Assembly (NCBI RefSeq): GCF_028737215.1
Contig: NZ_JAQZAM010000025.1
Location: 1-64,000, forward strand
DNA: 64,000 nucleotides
Direction of reading: 5' to 3'
Origin: Actinomycetospora chibensis
GTDB taxonomy: Bacteria > Actinomycetota > Actinomycetes > Mycobacteriales > Pseudonocardiaceae
Shown here piece by piece: positions 9,029 to 17,652 of this stretch (the first letter of the stretch is position 1; every line of letters begins with the position of its first letter). Both the position numbers and the translations under genes were made by a program. Below the pieces are notes generated by a model that was not told the origin of the DNA, ran no database searches, and saw only the letters and a program-made list of their open reading frames with translations.

Positions 9029-9913
9029 CTAGTAGCCGAAGACGGAGCACCCCTCCTCGAAGTCACGGCGGCCCCGCTCGTCGGGTGGGCCGTACCCCTG
9101 GTCCCGGTCGTGATCGGCCAGCCAGCACTGCTCCCGGGTGCTCGGCAGGGTCGGCCCGTAGTTGTAGTTACAGCGCAGCTCGGCGTTCGACATCGGATCG
9201 TCCGTGTCGTACGAGCGTTCCTGGGCAGCGCGTTCGGCGAGGCAGCCGTAGGGATCGGCGCCCGAGGCGCCGGCGGTTCCCGATGCTTGCGACGAGCCGG
9301 CTGACGACGAGTCGCTGCTCGTCACGCATCCGAGACGCTCGGCGGCACTATCCGGGACCACGACCTCCTCGTCCCCGCCGCTGTCCGAGCAGACCGGTCC
9401 CGTGCCCATGGCCAGGAATCGCACGGGCGGCCCGAGCGCGTAGATGGTCCGCACGCCGTCGGGCGTCGACGACGACCGGAGAGACACGACGGCGAACCCG
9501 CCGGCGCACGTCGCCGCACTCGTGGGTCGGGCGTCGGCTCCGTAGTTGCTCTCTGCGCGGCGGAACACCTCGACGAGTTGCTGCGCACTCGGGCATGAGG
9601 AGCCGCCGGCGGCCGACGTGGTCGGCGCTGCGGGAGAGGGTGTGGCGATCGGGACGGGGCCCGGAGGGTTGACGGCCCCTTGCGACCCGGGGGACGCCAC
9701 TGGCTGAGCCGGTGGCAGGAAGAACAACCCGATGAGCGCACCGGTGCCGACCGCCAGGACGGCGAGAAGCAGGGCGACCACCGCGAGGCGGACCCGCCGT
9801 CGGTTCGGAGTGGAGCCACGCCGCGACGTCGGGCCCGGGCGGCCCGACGGGGCCGCCGAGGTCCTCGGAAGCGGGATGCGGTCGGTGATCGCGTCGTGGA
9901 CGATGTCGGTCAC
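9029..9913 (-). CDS. membrane-anchored extracellular protein of unknown function
   Basis: 294 aa. A basic cytosolic N-terminus, one membrane segment (about 42-66) and a Pro/Ser/Thr linker precede an extracellular part with several cysteines, including SSCPSAQQLVEVFRRAE, an ATCAGGFAVV block and a C-terminal CWLADHDRDQG module ending EEGCSVFGY. The ATG overlaps the stop of the upstream zinc-ribbon gene by 4 bases (ATGA), so the two are co-transcribed. A fragment homologous to its last 30 residues is found at 17786-17917. Family not recognised; likely a cell-surface protein. Confidence 0.6.
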   Translation of the reverse strand: MTDIVHDAITDRIPLPRTSAAPSGRPGPTSRRGSTPNRRRVRLAVVALLLAVLAVGTGALIGLFFLPPAQPVASPGSQGAVNPPGPVPIATPSPAAPTTSAAGGSSCPSAQQLVEVFRRAESNYGADARPTSAATCAGGFAVVSLRSSSTPDGVRTIYALGPPVRFLAMGTGPVCSDSGGDEEVVVPDSAAERLGCVTSSDSSSAGSSQASGTAGASGADPYGCLAERAAQERSYDTDDPMSNAELRCNYNYGPTLPSTREQCWLADHDRDQGYGPPDERGRRDFEEGCSVFGY

Positions 9914-10839
9914 GCCGCCTCGTTCCGCGCCTTGAGGATGGCGTAGGCCTCGTCGACGCTTCCGACTTGGATCATCACGCCCGTCTGGTCGACGAGGAGG
10001 GCGAAGTAGTCGTACGGCGGCTGCTCGTGGTGCATGACGTCGCGGTCGATCTGGGCGTGCGCGAAGTGCCGCACCACCGGGGCCCGCCCTCGATCAGCGC
10101 GTCCGGCAACCCAGAGGCCTCCGCGCGTGACGGCGTAGACCGGTTCCCACAGATCACCGCGCCGGCCGTCGTAGGCGCCCATGAAGCTGACGTGGTCGGC
10201 CGCGCCGAGGATCGCTGTGCTTTGCGTGTCGAGTCGCGCGACGAGGGCGTCGGCGACGTCCGTGCGTCTCGCCAGCGCTTCGGGGTTCCACAGCTTCTTC
10301 TGACTCCCGCCCGAGGGATTGATGCGGTTCCCACCGAAGAGGGGCTCGAGGTGGTCGGCGTGCTCGAGCGCGTTCGTGCCGACGACGGCCACCGCTTGGA
10401 TCAGATCGTCAGGAGATGTGCGGTCGTGCCAGAGCCGGACGATCCGGTCGAGGTCGTACGTGTCTCCCTCCGGATAGAGGTAGAGACCGCCGAGCAAGTA
10501 CCGGCCCGCGTGCTCGGCGACGTACTGGAAGAGCGCGGGCCGCGGTGGGAGGTCCTGGAGGATCACGCCGCGGACCGACACGTTTACTCGTCCTCCGGAC
10601 GTCTCCTCGGTGTCGACGAACACGCTCGTGGTGCCGATCGGCACGGCAACGACACCCGTCGGATTCCGATACACGTCCTCGAAGCGTCCGAACAGGGTGG
10701 TGAAGCACTCCTGCAGCGCCCGCGACGCGGGCGAGTCGGGCGGACCGTGACCGCCCGACGCCGTCTGGATGTCCACCCCGCATCCGCCGCAGAAGCGGTC
10801 GCCGTCGTGCAACCGCGCACCGCACCGCGCACACGCCAT
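9910..10839 (-). CDS. zinc-ribbon protein of unknown function
   Basis: 309 aa, soluble. It begins with a zinc ribbon (Cys3, Cys6, Cys17, Cys20 in MACARCGARL and FCGGCG), then a globular region of about 280 residues with no family I can name with confidence; parts (FTTLFGRFEDVYRNPTGVV, GGRVNVSVRG) have a loose YbjN or secretion-chaperone feel. Start ATG at 10839 with AGGGGG upstream. It overlaps by 4 bases with the downstream membrane-anchored gene, and an ECF sigma factor gene lies just upstream on the same strand, so the trio may be one unit. Confidence 0.55.
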   Translation of the reverse strand: MACARCGARLHDGDRFCGGCGVDIQTASGGHGPPDSPASRALQECFTTLFGRFEDVYRNPTGVVAVPIGTTSVFVDTEETSGGRVNVSVRGVILQDLPPRPALFQYVAEHAGRYLLGGLYLYPEGDTYDLDRIVRLWHDRTSPDDLIQAVAVVGTNALEHADHLEPLFGGNRINPSGGSQKKLWNPEALARRTDVADALVARLDTQSTAILGAADHVSFMGAYDGRRGDLWEPVYAVTRGGLWVAGRADRGRAPVVRHFAHAQIDRDVMHHEQPPYDYFALLVDQTGVMIQVGSVDEAYAILKARNEAA

Positions 10840-10901
10840 CGTTCGTCCCCCTCGTCGTTGTGGTGAGGCCTCGGCGCCCCGGCCCTCGTTCGGAAGCGCG
10901 G

Positions 10902-12389
10902 TCAGTTCGCCGGCCCGCCGGCCGTCGTCGGAGCAGTTGGGGTCATCTCGCTGGGCAGCGGCGTCGCCGGATCATCTGGTTGGTCCGGCTCGACCACTTC
11001 CGGAGGCGGCGGCTTGGCCGGCATCCCCTTTTGAGGGCCCATCGGACCGAGAGGGATGGGAGACGCAGAGCCACCGGGGTCCACGGGCACGACGCCGGGA
11101 CGACCCCCCGAGCCAGGCTCGCTCGGGGCGCCGCGTGAAGGCGTCGTGGTCGGCGCGGGTTCCGTCGTGGCGCCCGGTCGCGACGACGGGCGTGGCGAGA
11201 GCGGAGCCGGTGGGGCGGCACTGCTGGTGCTCGGAACGGCGACGCTCGGGGCCGCGACCGGGGCGGTCCCCGCCACCCCGGCCCCCAGGAGGGCGGCGAC
11301 CACGATCGCGGGGATCGCGACCACGGCACCGAGCACGGGGGCGAGAACGGTGGCCGAGGGCGCACCGCCGGACACACCGGCCGGCCACCAACTGGCCATG
11401 CCTGCTTCCGCGATCACGCCGAGGCCGCCGCCTTCTCCCTGGAGCAGGGGCGGTGCCTCGCGGGCGAGGGCGTCGCTCAGCCAGCCGGGTGCGGGCACCA
11501 CCGCGGGCGCCGAGGCCAACAGCGTTCGCGGGGACACGAGTCGATCCCTGGCCTCCCGACACCCGAGACAGTGCTCGATGTGGCGGTTGACCCGCTTGCG
11601 GAGAAGGACGGTCATGGCGCCGTCCCAGGCACCCAGGAGCTCGGCGAGCTCGGCGCACCGCTCGGGCTGGTGGCGCGCGACGAGCAGCGCGCCGAGGCAG
11701 CGTCGGACGGTGTCCCGCAGCCTCGAGACCAGGGTGTTCGCGTTGGTGGCGCTCAGCCCGAGGGCGTCCGCCAGCTCCGGGCCGTCGAGCCCGTGCCGGT
11801 AGTGCAGTTCGAGCACCGCACGGTCCCGGTCGCTGAGCCCGCTGGCCGCGTCGGCGACCAGCGCCGCGAGCTCGCCGCGAGCAGCCAGCACCTCGGGACC
11901 GTCGTCGTGGGTGGCCCGTTCGGGCAGGACCTCGGCCGGCTGCTCCCGCCGACGGCTCCGCAGACGGGCGAGCGCTTCGTGGCGGGCGATCGCGTAGAGC
12001 CAGGGCCGCAGCTTGTCGTGCTCGCGCAGCTGATGCAGGCGGGTGGCCGCGGTACAGAACACGTCCTGCACGCAGTCCGCCGCCGCGTCGGGATCCCGCA
12101 GCATGCCCAGGCAGAAGGTGTGGAGGGAGTCGCCATAGCGGCGGTAGATCGCCCCGAATGCCGTGGGGTTGTGCGGCGCGGCCGCGGCGAGCGAAGCGTC
12201 GCTGACACGCAGAGGGCCGGTGAACACGTCGGCGGCACGTCGCGGGCGCGGGAGGCGCACGCGCAGGGGAACCGGCGAGAGCTCCGGGGTCGACCCGAGC
12301 GCAATCGGCTCGGTCTGCATGTCCGGGTCGTCCATGACGAACGGGAGCGCCGCGTGGGTCCCGTGGAGGCGGGCGTTCCCGAGGGTCAC
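10902..12389 (-). CDS. ECF sigma factor fused to a zinc anti-sigma domain, membrane segment and proline-rich tail
   Basis: About 495 aa from the GTG at 12389. Region sigma-2 lies near 73-148 (AFGAIYRRYGDSLHTF, DCVQDVFCTAATRL, RPWLYAIARHEAL) and sigma-4 near 185-240 (LSDRDRAVLELHYRHGLDG, LGLSATNANTLVSRLRD). Directly after comes His270-x3-Cys274-x2-Cys277 (HIEHCLGC), the ZAS motif of zinc-binding anti-sigma factors, then a membrane segment (about 347-376) and an extracellular Pro/Ser/Thr tail. Sigma and anti-sigma would thus be one membrane-tethered polypeptide whose sigma part needs release or rearrangement. The start is uncertain: ATG codons at 12335 and 12323 are alternatives and none has a strong ribosome site. 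Confidence 0.82.
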   Translation of the reverse strand: MTLGNARLHGTHAALPFVMDDPDMQTEPIALGSTPELSPVPLRVRLPRPRRAADVFTGPLRVSDASLAAAAPHNPTAFGAIYRRYGDSLHTFCLGMLRDPDAAADCVQDVFCTAATRLHQLREHDKLRPWLYAIARHEALARLRSRRREQPAEVLPERATHDDGPEVLAARGELAALVADAASGLSDRDRAVLELHYRHGLDGPELADALGLSATNANTLVSRLRDTVRRCLGALLVARHQPERCAELAELLGAWDGAMTVLLRKRVNRHIEHCLGCREARDRLVSPRTLLASAPAVVPAPGWLSDALAREAPPLLQGEGGGLGVIAEAGMASWWPAGVSGGAPSATVLAPVLGAVVAIPAIVVAALLGAGVAGTAPVAAPSVAVPSTSSAAPPAPLSPRPSSRPGATTEPAPTTTPSRGAPSEPGSGGRPGVVPVDPGGSASPIPLGPMGPQKGMPAKPPPPEVVEPDQPDDPATPLPSEMTPTAPTTAGGPAN

Positions 12390-12699
12390 GCGGCCACCAC
12401 GGTGCCCCGACCCACGTCGACCTGTGCACTCATCCCGCACCCCGCTCTCTCGTGCGGGTGGCCGGCACGAAGTACCGAGCCGCCCGCTGACCCCCCGGTC
12501 GGGCGTTGATCTGCGCATCGCCGCGACGCCGCGCAACGTTTCCGATCACCGGTCAGCGGTCGACTCTCCGCGCCCAACGGCGTCGCTCGACCCGGCGGAA
12601 AATCTTCTCGAGAAAAGTGTGCGGGTCGTCGGGGGTCGCTGCTCCTACCCGCGTCACCGCCGCCGAGACCGGCTGCGGGCGAGATGCGAGGAGAGCCCG
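12390..12699. promoter_or_regulatory. divergent intergenic region with an AT-richer patch
   Basis: No gene seen. It separates the ECF sigma gene from the divergent surface-protein gene. Around 12596-12620 there is a locally AT-rich patch containing the perfect palindrome TTCTCGAGAA (12605-12614), a plausible operator or promoter site for the plus-strand gene. No clear -10/-35 pair was found; the regulatory role is an inference from position. Confidence 0.3.
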
Positions 12700-13584
12700 A
12701 TGTCCCTGCGTTGCCACCTGCCGATCCGCTTCAACGCCCTTCTCGGCGGCGCCCTGCTCGCGGGCGTGTTGCTGCCCTTCAGCGCCGGCATCGCTCTCGC
12801 CGACCCCGCGGCCTCCACCGACCCGGCCTGCGTCGCGCTCGTCGAGGCCGGGGACCTCGTCACCGAGCGGCAGAAGGCGCTGACCAAGGCCCGCAACGCC
12901 TACGAGCGGCAGAAGGTGGTCGTGGAGACCACCTACGCCGAGTACAAGCGGGTGCAGGCCGACGAGGAAGCCACCCCCGCCGACGTCGAGGATGCCCGGC
13001 TCACCGCCCACCGGGCCGTCGAGCGCAGTACCGCGCTCTTCGAGGCGCAGACCGCGGCCGGCCGCGCCCACGCTGCGGCAGTCCGCGCCCGGGACGAGGC
13101 CCGCCGGGACGCGGCGCGCGTCGACTGCACCCCCGACGAAACCACCACGAACCCGCGGCCCAACCCGAACCCCAACCCGAACCCCAACCCGAACCCGCGG
13201 CCGCAACCGGTCCCCCGGCCCGTCCCGCAGCCGACGGCGGTGAACCGGCCGGTGGTCCTCACGCAGCAGACCCATATCCACCCGACGTCGGTCTACCTCT
13301 ACGACGGCGGCCGCTGGGTGGCCTACAGCGACGGCACGGCCGTCCGATGCGGCTCGAACGGTCAGGACGTCGAGCGTGTCGAGGTCGTGGAGACCGGAAC
13401 CGAGCAGGGCGTCCCGAGCGCCGCCGACGTCCAGGACGCGAGCTACCCCACCGGTGGCGTCGAGGCGGGCGACGGGTCCAGCCCCGTCGACCCGATCCTG
13501 CCGGTGGCCGCCGGCGCCCTGGGTCTCTCAGCAGCCGGCACCGGGGCCTACGCCTGGCACCGCCGACGCGGCGCGGTGGGCTGA
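12700..13584 (+). CDS. secreted coiled-coil protein with Pro-Asn repeats and a C-terminal anchor
   Basis: 294 aa. A Sec signal (about 10-35, ending in a probable ALA cleavage site) leads to an alpha-helical coiled-coil part (about 45-145), then a PNPNPN stretch and Pro/Arg-rich region, a short domain (HPTSVYLYDGGRWVAYSDG) and a C-terminal signal: LPVAAG, a hydrophobic run and HRRRGAVG. That order (short motif, hydrophobic helix, basic tail) is the layout of a sortase sorting signal, but the motif is not canonical LPXTG. ATG at 12700 is set by GAGGAG upstream and by the signal peptide. Probably a wall- or membrane-anchored surface protein divergent from the ECF sigma gene. Confidence 0.65.
   Translation: MSLRCHLPIRFNALLGGALLAGVLLPFSAGIALADPAASTDPACVALVEAGDLVTERQKALTKARNAYERQKVVVETTYAEYKRVQADEEATPADVEDARLTAHRAVERSTALFEAQTAAGRAHAAAVRARDEARRDAARVDCTPDETTTNPRPNPNPNPNPNPNPRPQPVPRPVPQPTAVNRPVVLTQQTHIHPTSVYLYDGGRWVAYSDGTAVRCGSNGQDVERVEVVETGTEQGVPSAADVQDASYPTGGVEAGDGSSPVDPILPVAAGALGLSAAGTGAYAWHRRRGAVG
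13159..13200 (+). repeat. short tandem repeat inside a surface-protein gene
   Basis: About three copies of a 12-base unit (AACCCGAACCCC) encode the Pro-Asn repeat of the surface protein. Copy number could vary by slippage and change stalk length. Confidence 0.75.
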
Positions 13585-13692
13585 CCGAGGGAACGACCTC
13601 CAGCAACCGAGTGAATGACATCTCCGCGCGAGATGTCCGTGCACGGACCGTCGATCGAAGTGATCACGAACGCCCCTGGGAGATGGGAAGTC

Positions 13693-13962
13693 ATGGAACT
13701 GCTGATCGTGCTGCTCTGGCTCGTCGGATGGATGGTCGGGATCGGCGTGCTCCGCGCGCGAGCCGGTCTCGGCCTCTGGCACACGTTGCGCGTGTTCGGG
13801 CCCGGAGGTGTCGGGCTCGCCTGGCCGTTCCTGGCCGGAATGTGCGCGCTGCTCTGGCCGATCACATTGGTCGTCTGGCTCGCACGAGGCTGCCCGGAGC
13901 CGCGCGTCGTCTTCAACGAGCGCGCCGAGGCCCGTGAGGCCCGACCCGCCGCGTCGATCTGA
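13693..13962 (+). CDS. small membrane protein
   Basis: 89 aa with two predicted membrane segments (about 2-20 and 45-68, the latter WPFLAGMCALLWPITLVVWL), then a short charged cytosolic tail. No known family recognised. ATG at 13693 begins directly with the first hydrophobic helix; an in-frame ATG at 13615 would add 26 polar residues. It precedes the mini zinc-finger gene by 38 bases and may be co-transcribed with it. Confidence 0.5.
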   Translation: MELLIVLLWLVGWMVGIGVLRARAGLGLWHTLRVFGPGGVGLAWPFLAGMCALLWPITLVVWLARGCPEPRVVFNERAEAREARPAASI

Positions 13963-14000
13963 TCGTCATCACCAACCCCACCTCGGAGGAGAACGACATC

Positions 14001-14150
14001 ATGGCGACCTGCCGCGTCTGCAACGGCAACAAGAGGTGCACGACCTGCAACGGCAACGGGTCAAAGGGCGGAGTGATCCGCTCCAGCTGCCCGACCTGTA
14101 AGGGCAAGCGCTACTGCTTCGCTTGCGACGGCAAGGGCTGGCGCAATTGA
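14001..14150 (+). CDS. 49-residue DnaJ-like zinc-finger mini-protein
   Basis: ATG at 14001, TGA at 14148-14150. The peptide is nearly all zinc-finger: CRVCNGNKRC, CTTCNGNG, SCPTCKGKRYC and CFACDGKGW, four CxxC pairs with the CxxCxGxG flavour of the DnaJ cysteine-rich domain, where two zinc ions bind unfolded substrates. There is no J domain. A strong GGAGGAG ribosome site lies about 9 bases upstream, which makes it a convincing real gene. It sits between a small membrane protein and a 175-residue unknown on the same strand. Likely a small zinc-binding chaperone-like or adaptor protein; that role is inferred from the motif. Confidence 0.7.
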   Translation: MATCRVCNGNKRCTTCNGNGSKGGVIRSSCPTCKGKRYCFACDGKGWRN

Positions 14151-14203
14151 CCGCCGCCGACACTCGGCACGGGAGCGCTCCGGGCGCCCGATACGCCGAC
14201 ACA

Positions 14204-14731
14204 ATGACCCTCCGCGACGCCCTCCGCACCGTGCGAAGGTTCGGAGAACGGCGCTGTCAACAGGGCGACGCCTTCACCGAGACCTGCGACCTCGACGGCG
14301 CCTTCTTCTACGAGACGGGCGCCGCTCGGGTCGGGATCCGCCTGTGGGGCAACGACGATGAGTGGGCGATCAGCGTCTTCTCGGCGGCGCGGATGAACAT
14401 GGCTCCGACGCTCGAGCTCTACCGATTCATCTCGCGCTGGCGCACCACCAGCGGGACGGGCGCGCCCTACGTCGTCGAGGACGGCGGAAGGGCCGCGGTT
14501 ATGTGCGAGCGCGGTTACCAGAGCTCACAGCTGGCCAGCGACACGACGGGTTGGCGACTCATCGCCTCAACCATCGACCTCGTCGGCGAGTCCGCCCTCC
14601 CGATCGCCCGAGCGCTCGACCGCGCCGACGGCGTCCCCTTCACCGCCCGCGGCGAAGTCGGCCTCGAGCTGCTGCACGGGTGGTGGGAGATCGACGAAGA
14701 AGCCGTCACCCGCGCCCTGCGCGCCACCTGA
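14204..14731 (+). CDS. hypothetical cytosolic protein, possibly YbjN-like
   Basis: 175 aa, soluble, no signal or membrane segment. The order of elements (an early FFYETGAARVGIRLW strand pair, AISVFSAARMNM, LELYRFISRWRT and a late helix ALPIARALDRADG) is loosely like YbjN / type III chaperone-like regulators, but no diagnostic motif is present. ATG at 14204; the ribosome site is weak. It lies 25 bases before the next gene on the same strand. Function unknown. Confidence 0.5.
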   Translation: MTLRDALRTVRRFGERRCQQGDAFTETCDLDGAFFYETGAARVGIRLWGNDDEWAISVFSAARMNMAPTLELYRFISRWRTTSGTGAPYVVEDGGRAAVMCERGYQSSQLASDTTGWRLIASTIDLVGESALPIARALDRADGVPFTARGEVGLELLHGWWEIDEEAVTRALRAT

Positions 14732-14756
14732 ACACCCTCCGGAGAACGGAATCCCC

Positions 14757-15746
14757 ATGACCTTTCTGATCATCGTGACGGTCGTGGTCGTCGCCATCGT
14801 CGGCTTCCGCATCGCACGCAAGGGCAGAGCTCGAGACGAGTACGAGCAGCGCAGTGCCCAGCAGCCGCTCGACCCCGGGCTGAGCGAGGTGTTCCACCGG
14901 ACGGCGGGCGAGTCCGACTGGAAGGCCCGCAGGCTCGCCGACGACGCGCTGCGGGAGGCCACCCCGCACGTGCACCGCCTGACCCGGGAGATCGGGCAGG
15001 CCCCCGTCCTGATCCTCCATCAGCGGACGGACAACTCCTACCTGGCGAAGGGAGGGCTGCTCGTCGTCACCACCGACCGAACACTCCTCTTCTCCGAGGG
15101 CAGGTTGTCCAGCGTCTCCCACAGCAGCGGGACGACCACCAGAATCCAGGGCACGGGAACGACGTTCTGGATCGAGATCGAGGGCGGGGACGGCTCGTTC
15201 ACCTACGCCTGCGACAACCTCGAGATCGCACGACTGGTGTGCGCGACCATCGACATGTGGGCCGACAACCTCGACGTGCGGTACATCCCGGGGGCGCACA
15301 TCACACCGGAGCGCGTACACATCCCGGTCGACTTCTACGCCGGCGTCCTGCAGGCCTCGCGGTACCCCGTCACGCACTCCAACCTGCGAGCGCTGCAGGA
15401 GCGATTCGGCATGCTCTTCATCCACTACACCCGCAAGCTGATCGACTCGACCTCCGGGCTCGCCGTCGGCGAGCACTTCACCCGGGACCACGGGCGCCCG
15501 ACGGACGACCGTGAACTACCCCAGTGGCCCGAGCGCGTGCTGCGCGGCCTCATCGCGCTCGACCGCGACGCGGGGTACGTCATGGCCCCGTTCCTGCCTG
15601 GGCGGGTGCACAGCATTCTCCTCGAGGACTACCTCGCCCACCCCGAGCGGCCGCTGTCCATGTGGATGAGCAACGAGTACGAGAACGACGGCACGGGAGC
15701 TCGGCGGCACGGCTCCTACGGAGCCCTGCCTCCCATGTCGACGTGA
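14757..15746 (+). CDS. membrane-anchored cytosolic protein of unknown function
   Basis: 329 aa. One N-terminal membrane helix (about 2-20, TFLIIVTVVVVAIVGFRIA) and a large cytosolic part. Residues about 95-165 (LLVVTTDRTLLFSEGRLSSV ... FWIEIEGG) look like a GRAM/bacterial PH-type beta domain, an impression rather than a firm match. Start ATG at 14757 with GGAGAACGGA upstream. Last gene of a plus-strand run beginning at 13693; a decayed CHAP gene follows at once. Confidence 0.5.
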   Translation: MTFLIIVTVVVVAIVGFRIARKGRARDEYEQRSAQQPLDPGLSEVFHRTAGESDWKARRLADDALREATPHVHRLTREIGQAPVLILHQRTDNSYLAKGGLLVVTTDRTLLFSEGRLSSVSHSSGTTTRIQGTGTTFWIEIEGGDGSFTYACDNLEIARLVCATIDMWADNLDVRYIPGAHITPERVHIPVDFYAGVLQASRYPVTHSNLRALQERFGMLFIHYTRKLIDSTSGLAVGEHFTRDHGRPTDDRELPQWPERVLRGLIALDRDAGYVMAPFLPGRVHSILLEDYLAHPERPLSMWMSNEYENDGTGARRHGSYGALPPMST

Positions 15747-15775
15747 GGTCGCCTCCCAACGACGGCCTCCGCGGG

Positions 15776-16250
15776 GGAAGAGACTGTCTCAGCCACGGCT
15801 ACGACTGCACCCCGGGCTACTCGGGCCACAACGCCCTCTCCGGCTGGTCAGGGCGGTGGTACGGAGCTGACTCCCAGGCGCCCATCGGCATCCACAACTG
15901 CACGCTCTACGTCGCGTGGCGGCTGAAGCAGGCGGGGATGCCCGACCCGAATCGGTCGTGGGGCAATGCCGCCGGCTGGTCGATGTTCTTACGGCACGCG
16001 CGGCCGGGCAGTGGACGGTGTGCGTGTTCGGCATCAACGTGGGCCCGGACACGAACACCTGTACTGGCTGTCGGTCCCTCTCGGTCTCACCCGAACCCTT
16101 CGGGTACCTCGACGTCCGTCGGGTGCCCGGTGGCACCGAGGCCAGCGGGACCGCGCCATGGAGGTCGCGGACCGGGTCCCGACTGCACGGCCCGCGGCGG
16201 TGGGACCCGGAGGGCGACGGTGTCCGGGTCGTCGTCCACGCGCGGAGGCG
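15776..16250 (+). pseudogene. decayed CHAP-domain cell-wall hydrolase gene
   Basis: No start codon and at least one frame change. The first part (to about 15985) reads as the core of a CHAP amidase: DCLSHGYDCTPGYSGHNAL, then HNCTLYVAWRLKQAG with the nucleophile-type Cys, then SWGNAAGWS. In another frame (from about 15995) follows GQWTVCVFGINVGPDTNT and PFGYLDVRRVPGGTEASG, which resembles the repeat modules found after catalytic domains in actinobacterial secreted proteins. The 5' end abuts the upstream gene directly, as if the locus was truncated by recombination. Downstream to 16452 nothing coding is recognisable. Confidence 0.65.
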
Positions 16251-16452
16251 CCGCGGCGTGGCGACGACCGGGCGTGCCGAGGTCCCGCGTCGTCGGCTCG
16301 GCGAACACCTGCTCGACGGCCGTCGACAACGCAGAGCGCTCGAGCCGGCAACCGCGGCAGAAGCGTCGGCTGCGCGCGACGGTGCAGCGCAGCGCGTACA
16401 GGTTGTCAGCACCGGCTCCCCGCCGCGATGAGGCGTCGCTCCGACGCGGCCG

Positions 16453-17652
16453 TCACGGCCCGTCGCAGATGTCCTCGTAGCCGTTGCCCGGCGGCAGGGA
16501 CGTCTCGCCCTCGGTCGGGAAGTACCAGCCGACGCTGCGGTAGGCGAGCCGCCCGTGGCAGTCCCCGAGGTTGGTGGCGACGACCACCGCGGGCCGCGAC
16601 ACGCTGTCGGAGACGTAGCCGTCCGGGGGCATCCAGCTGCCCGTGCCCCGGCCGATGGCCGTGGGGCCGCCCCACGACTGCCAGGTCACGTCGGTGACCA
16701 TCCCGGTCGGGTCGCCGCCGGCGTAGACCTCGGGGGGACGCACCGCGCCGAAGCCGGTCTGGTTCGGCGCCCAGACTGCGCCGAGGGTCGGAGTGGCTCC
16801 GCCGGGCACGGCGCTCTCGCGCAGGCCCGTGCCCGAGCCCTCCCCGGTCCGCAACGCGGTGTGGGACGCGTAGCCGCCTGTGTGCGACAGGCGCTTGGCG
16901 TAGCAGTCGTCCGGCCCGAATCCCGCGCTCTCGCACCAGGCGTTCGCGGCGTCGGCGGACGGGAAGGAGCGGTTGACCAGCGTGATCCAGAAGTCGCCGC
17001 TGCGGAAGCTGGTGTAGTCCCCCGACCACACGAGGATCGCGTCGGGCTGCTGCCCGCGGAGGCGCTGGTGGTCGGTGAGGATCGTCGCCGCGTCGTAGGT
17101 CTCCCCGTCGACGACCAGGCCCTGCTTCTTCGCCGAGAGCTGCGGCGCCCACGAGCCGACCAGTGCCTCGGCCGCCGCGGCGTCGGCGCCTCGCAGGACC
17201 TCCAGCGCCTGCGCGGGGTCCGCGGGCAGGGCCGGCGAGGCCGGTGTCGGAGCTGACGCGGCCACCGGACCGGCGGCCGTCGTCGTGCCGGCTCCGGCCG
17301 ACCACGGCGTGCCGACGACGAGGAAGGCGCCGAGGACCACGGCCACGAGCGCGAGCACGCAGGCCACCACGATCAGGCCGCGGTTCGAACGGCGCTGCCC
17401 GGGAGCCGGCGACGGCCCGGCCGGCGGGAACGGTGTCGGCCACGGCGGGGCGGGTGGACCCGGCGGCCGCCCGGGAGGTCCGGGCGGTCCGGCCCATCCC
17501 TGCGTGGGCACGGCGGCCTGCGGGACGCCCCGTCGGGGTGATGGCGGCCCGAGCGGGGCCTGGTGGCCGCAGGTCGGGCAGAAGCGCGCACCGGGTCGCC
17601 ACGGCGCCGCGCAGCCGCGACAGGTGGCGTCGGCCGCGTCGATGGTGGTCAT
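16453..17652 (-). CDS. zinc-ribbon, membrane-anchored extracellular protein (paralogue of the gene at 37833)
   Basis: 399 aa. A cytosolic zinc ribbon (Cys11, Cys14, Cys25, Cys28) and a Pro/Gly-rich linker precede one membrane segment (about 92-114) and an extracellular domain with LVWSGDYTSFRSGDFW, ANAWC and DDCYAKRLSHT. The same domain, in the same architecture, occurs in the 37833-38681 gene. A C-terminal extension (about 150 residues, with NLGDCHGRLAYRSVG and paired cysteines) is unique to this copy. ATG at 17652 is set by GGGGGG upstream. Function unknown; the metal ribbon inside and a disulfide domain outside suggest a sensor or assembly factor at the envelope. Confidence 0.6.
   Translation of the reverse strand: MTTIDAADATCRGCAAPWRPGARFCPTCGHQAPLGPPSPRRGVPQAAVPTQGWAGPPGPPGRPPGPPAPPWPTPFPPAGPSPAPGQRRSNRGLIVVACVLALVAVVLGAFLVVGTPWSAGAGTTTAAGPVAASAPTPASPALPADPAQALEVLRGADAAAAEALVGSWAPQLSAKKQGLVVDGETYDAATILTDHQRLRGQQPDAILVWSGDYTSFRSGDFWITLVNRSFPSADAANAWCESAGFGPDDCYAKRLSHTGGYASHTALRTGEGSGTGLRESAVPGGATPTLGAVWAPNQTGFGAVRPPEVYAGGDPTGMVTDVTWQSWGGPTAIGRGTGSWMPPDGYVSDSVSRPAVVVATNLGDCHGRLAYRSVGWYFPTEGETSLPPGNGYEDICDGP

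Noticed and set aside
13159-13200. Regularly spaced repeats as a possible CRISPR
   Set aside because: Only a 12-base tandem repeat inside a coding region, no spacers.
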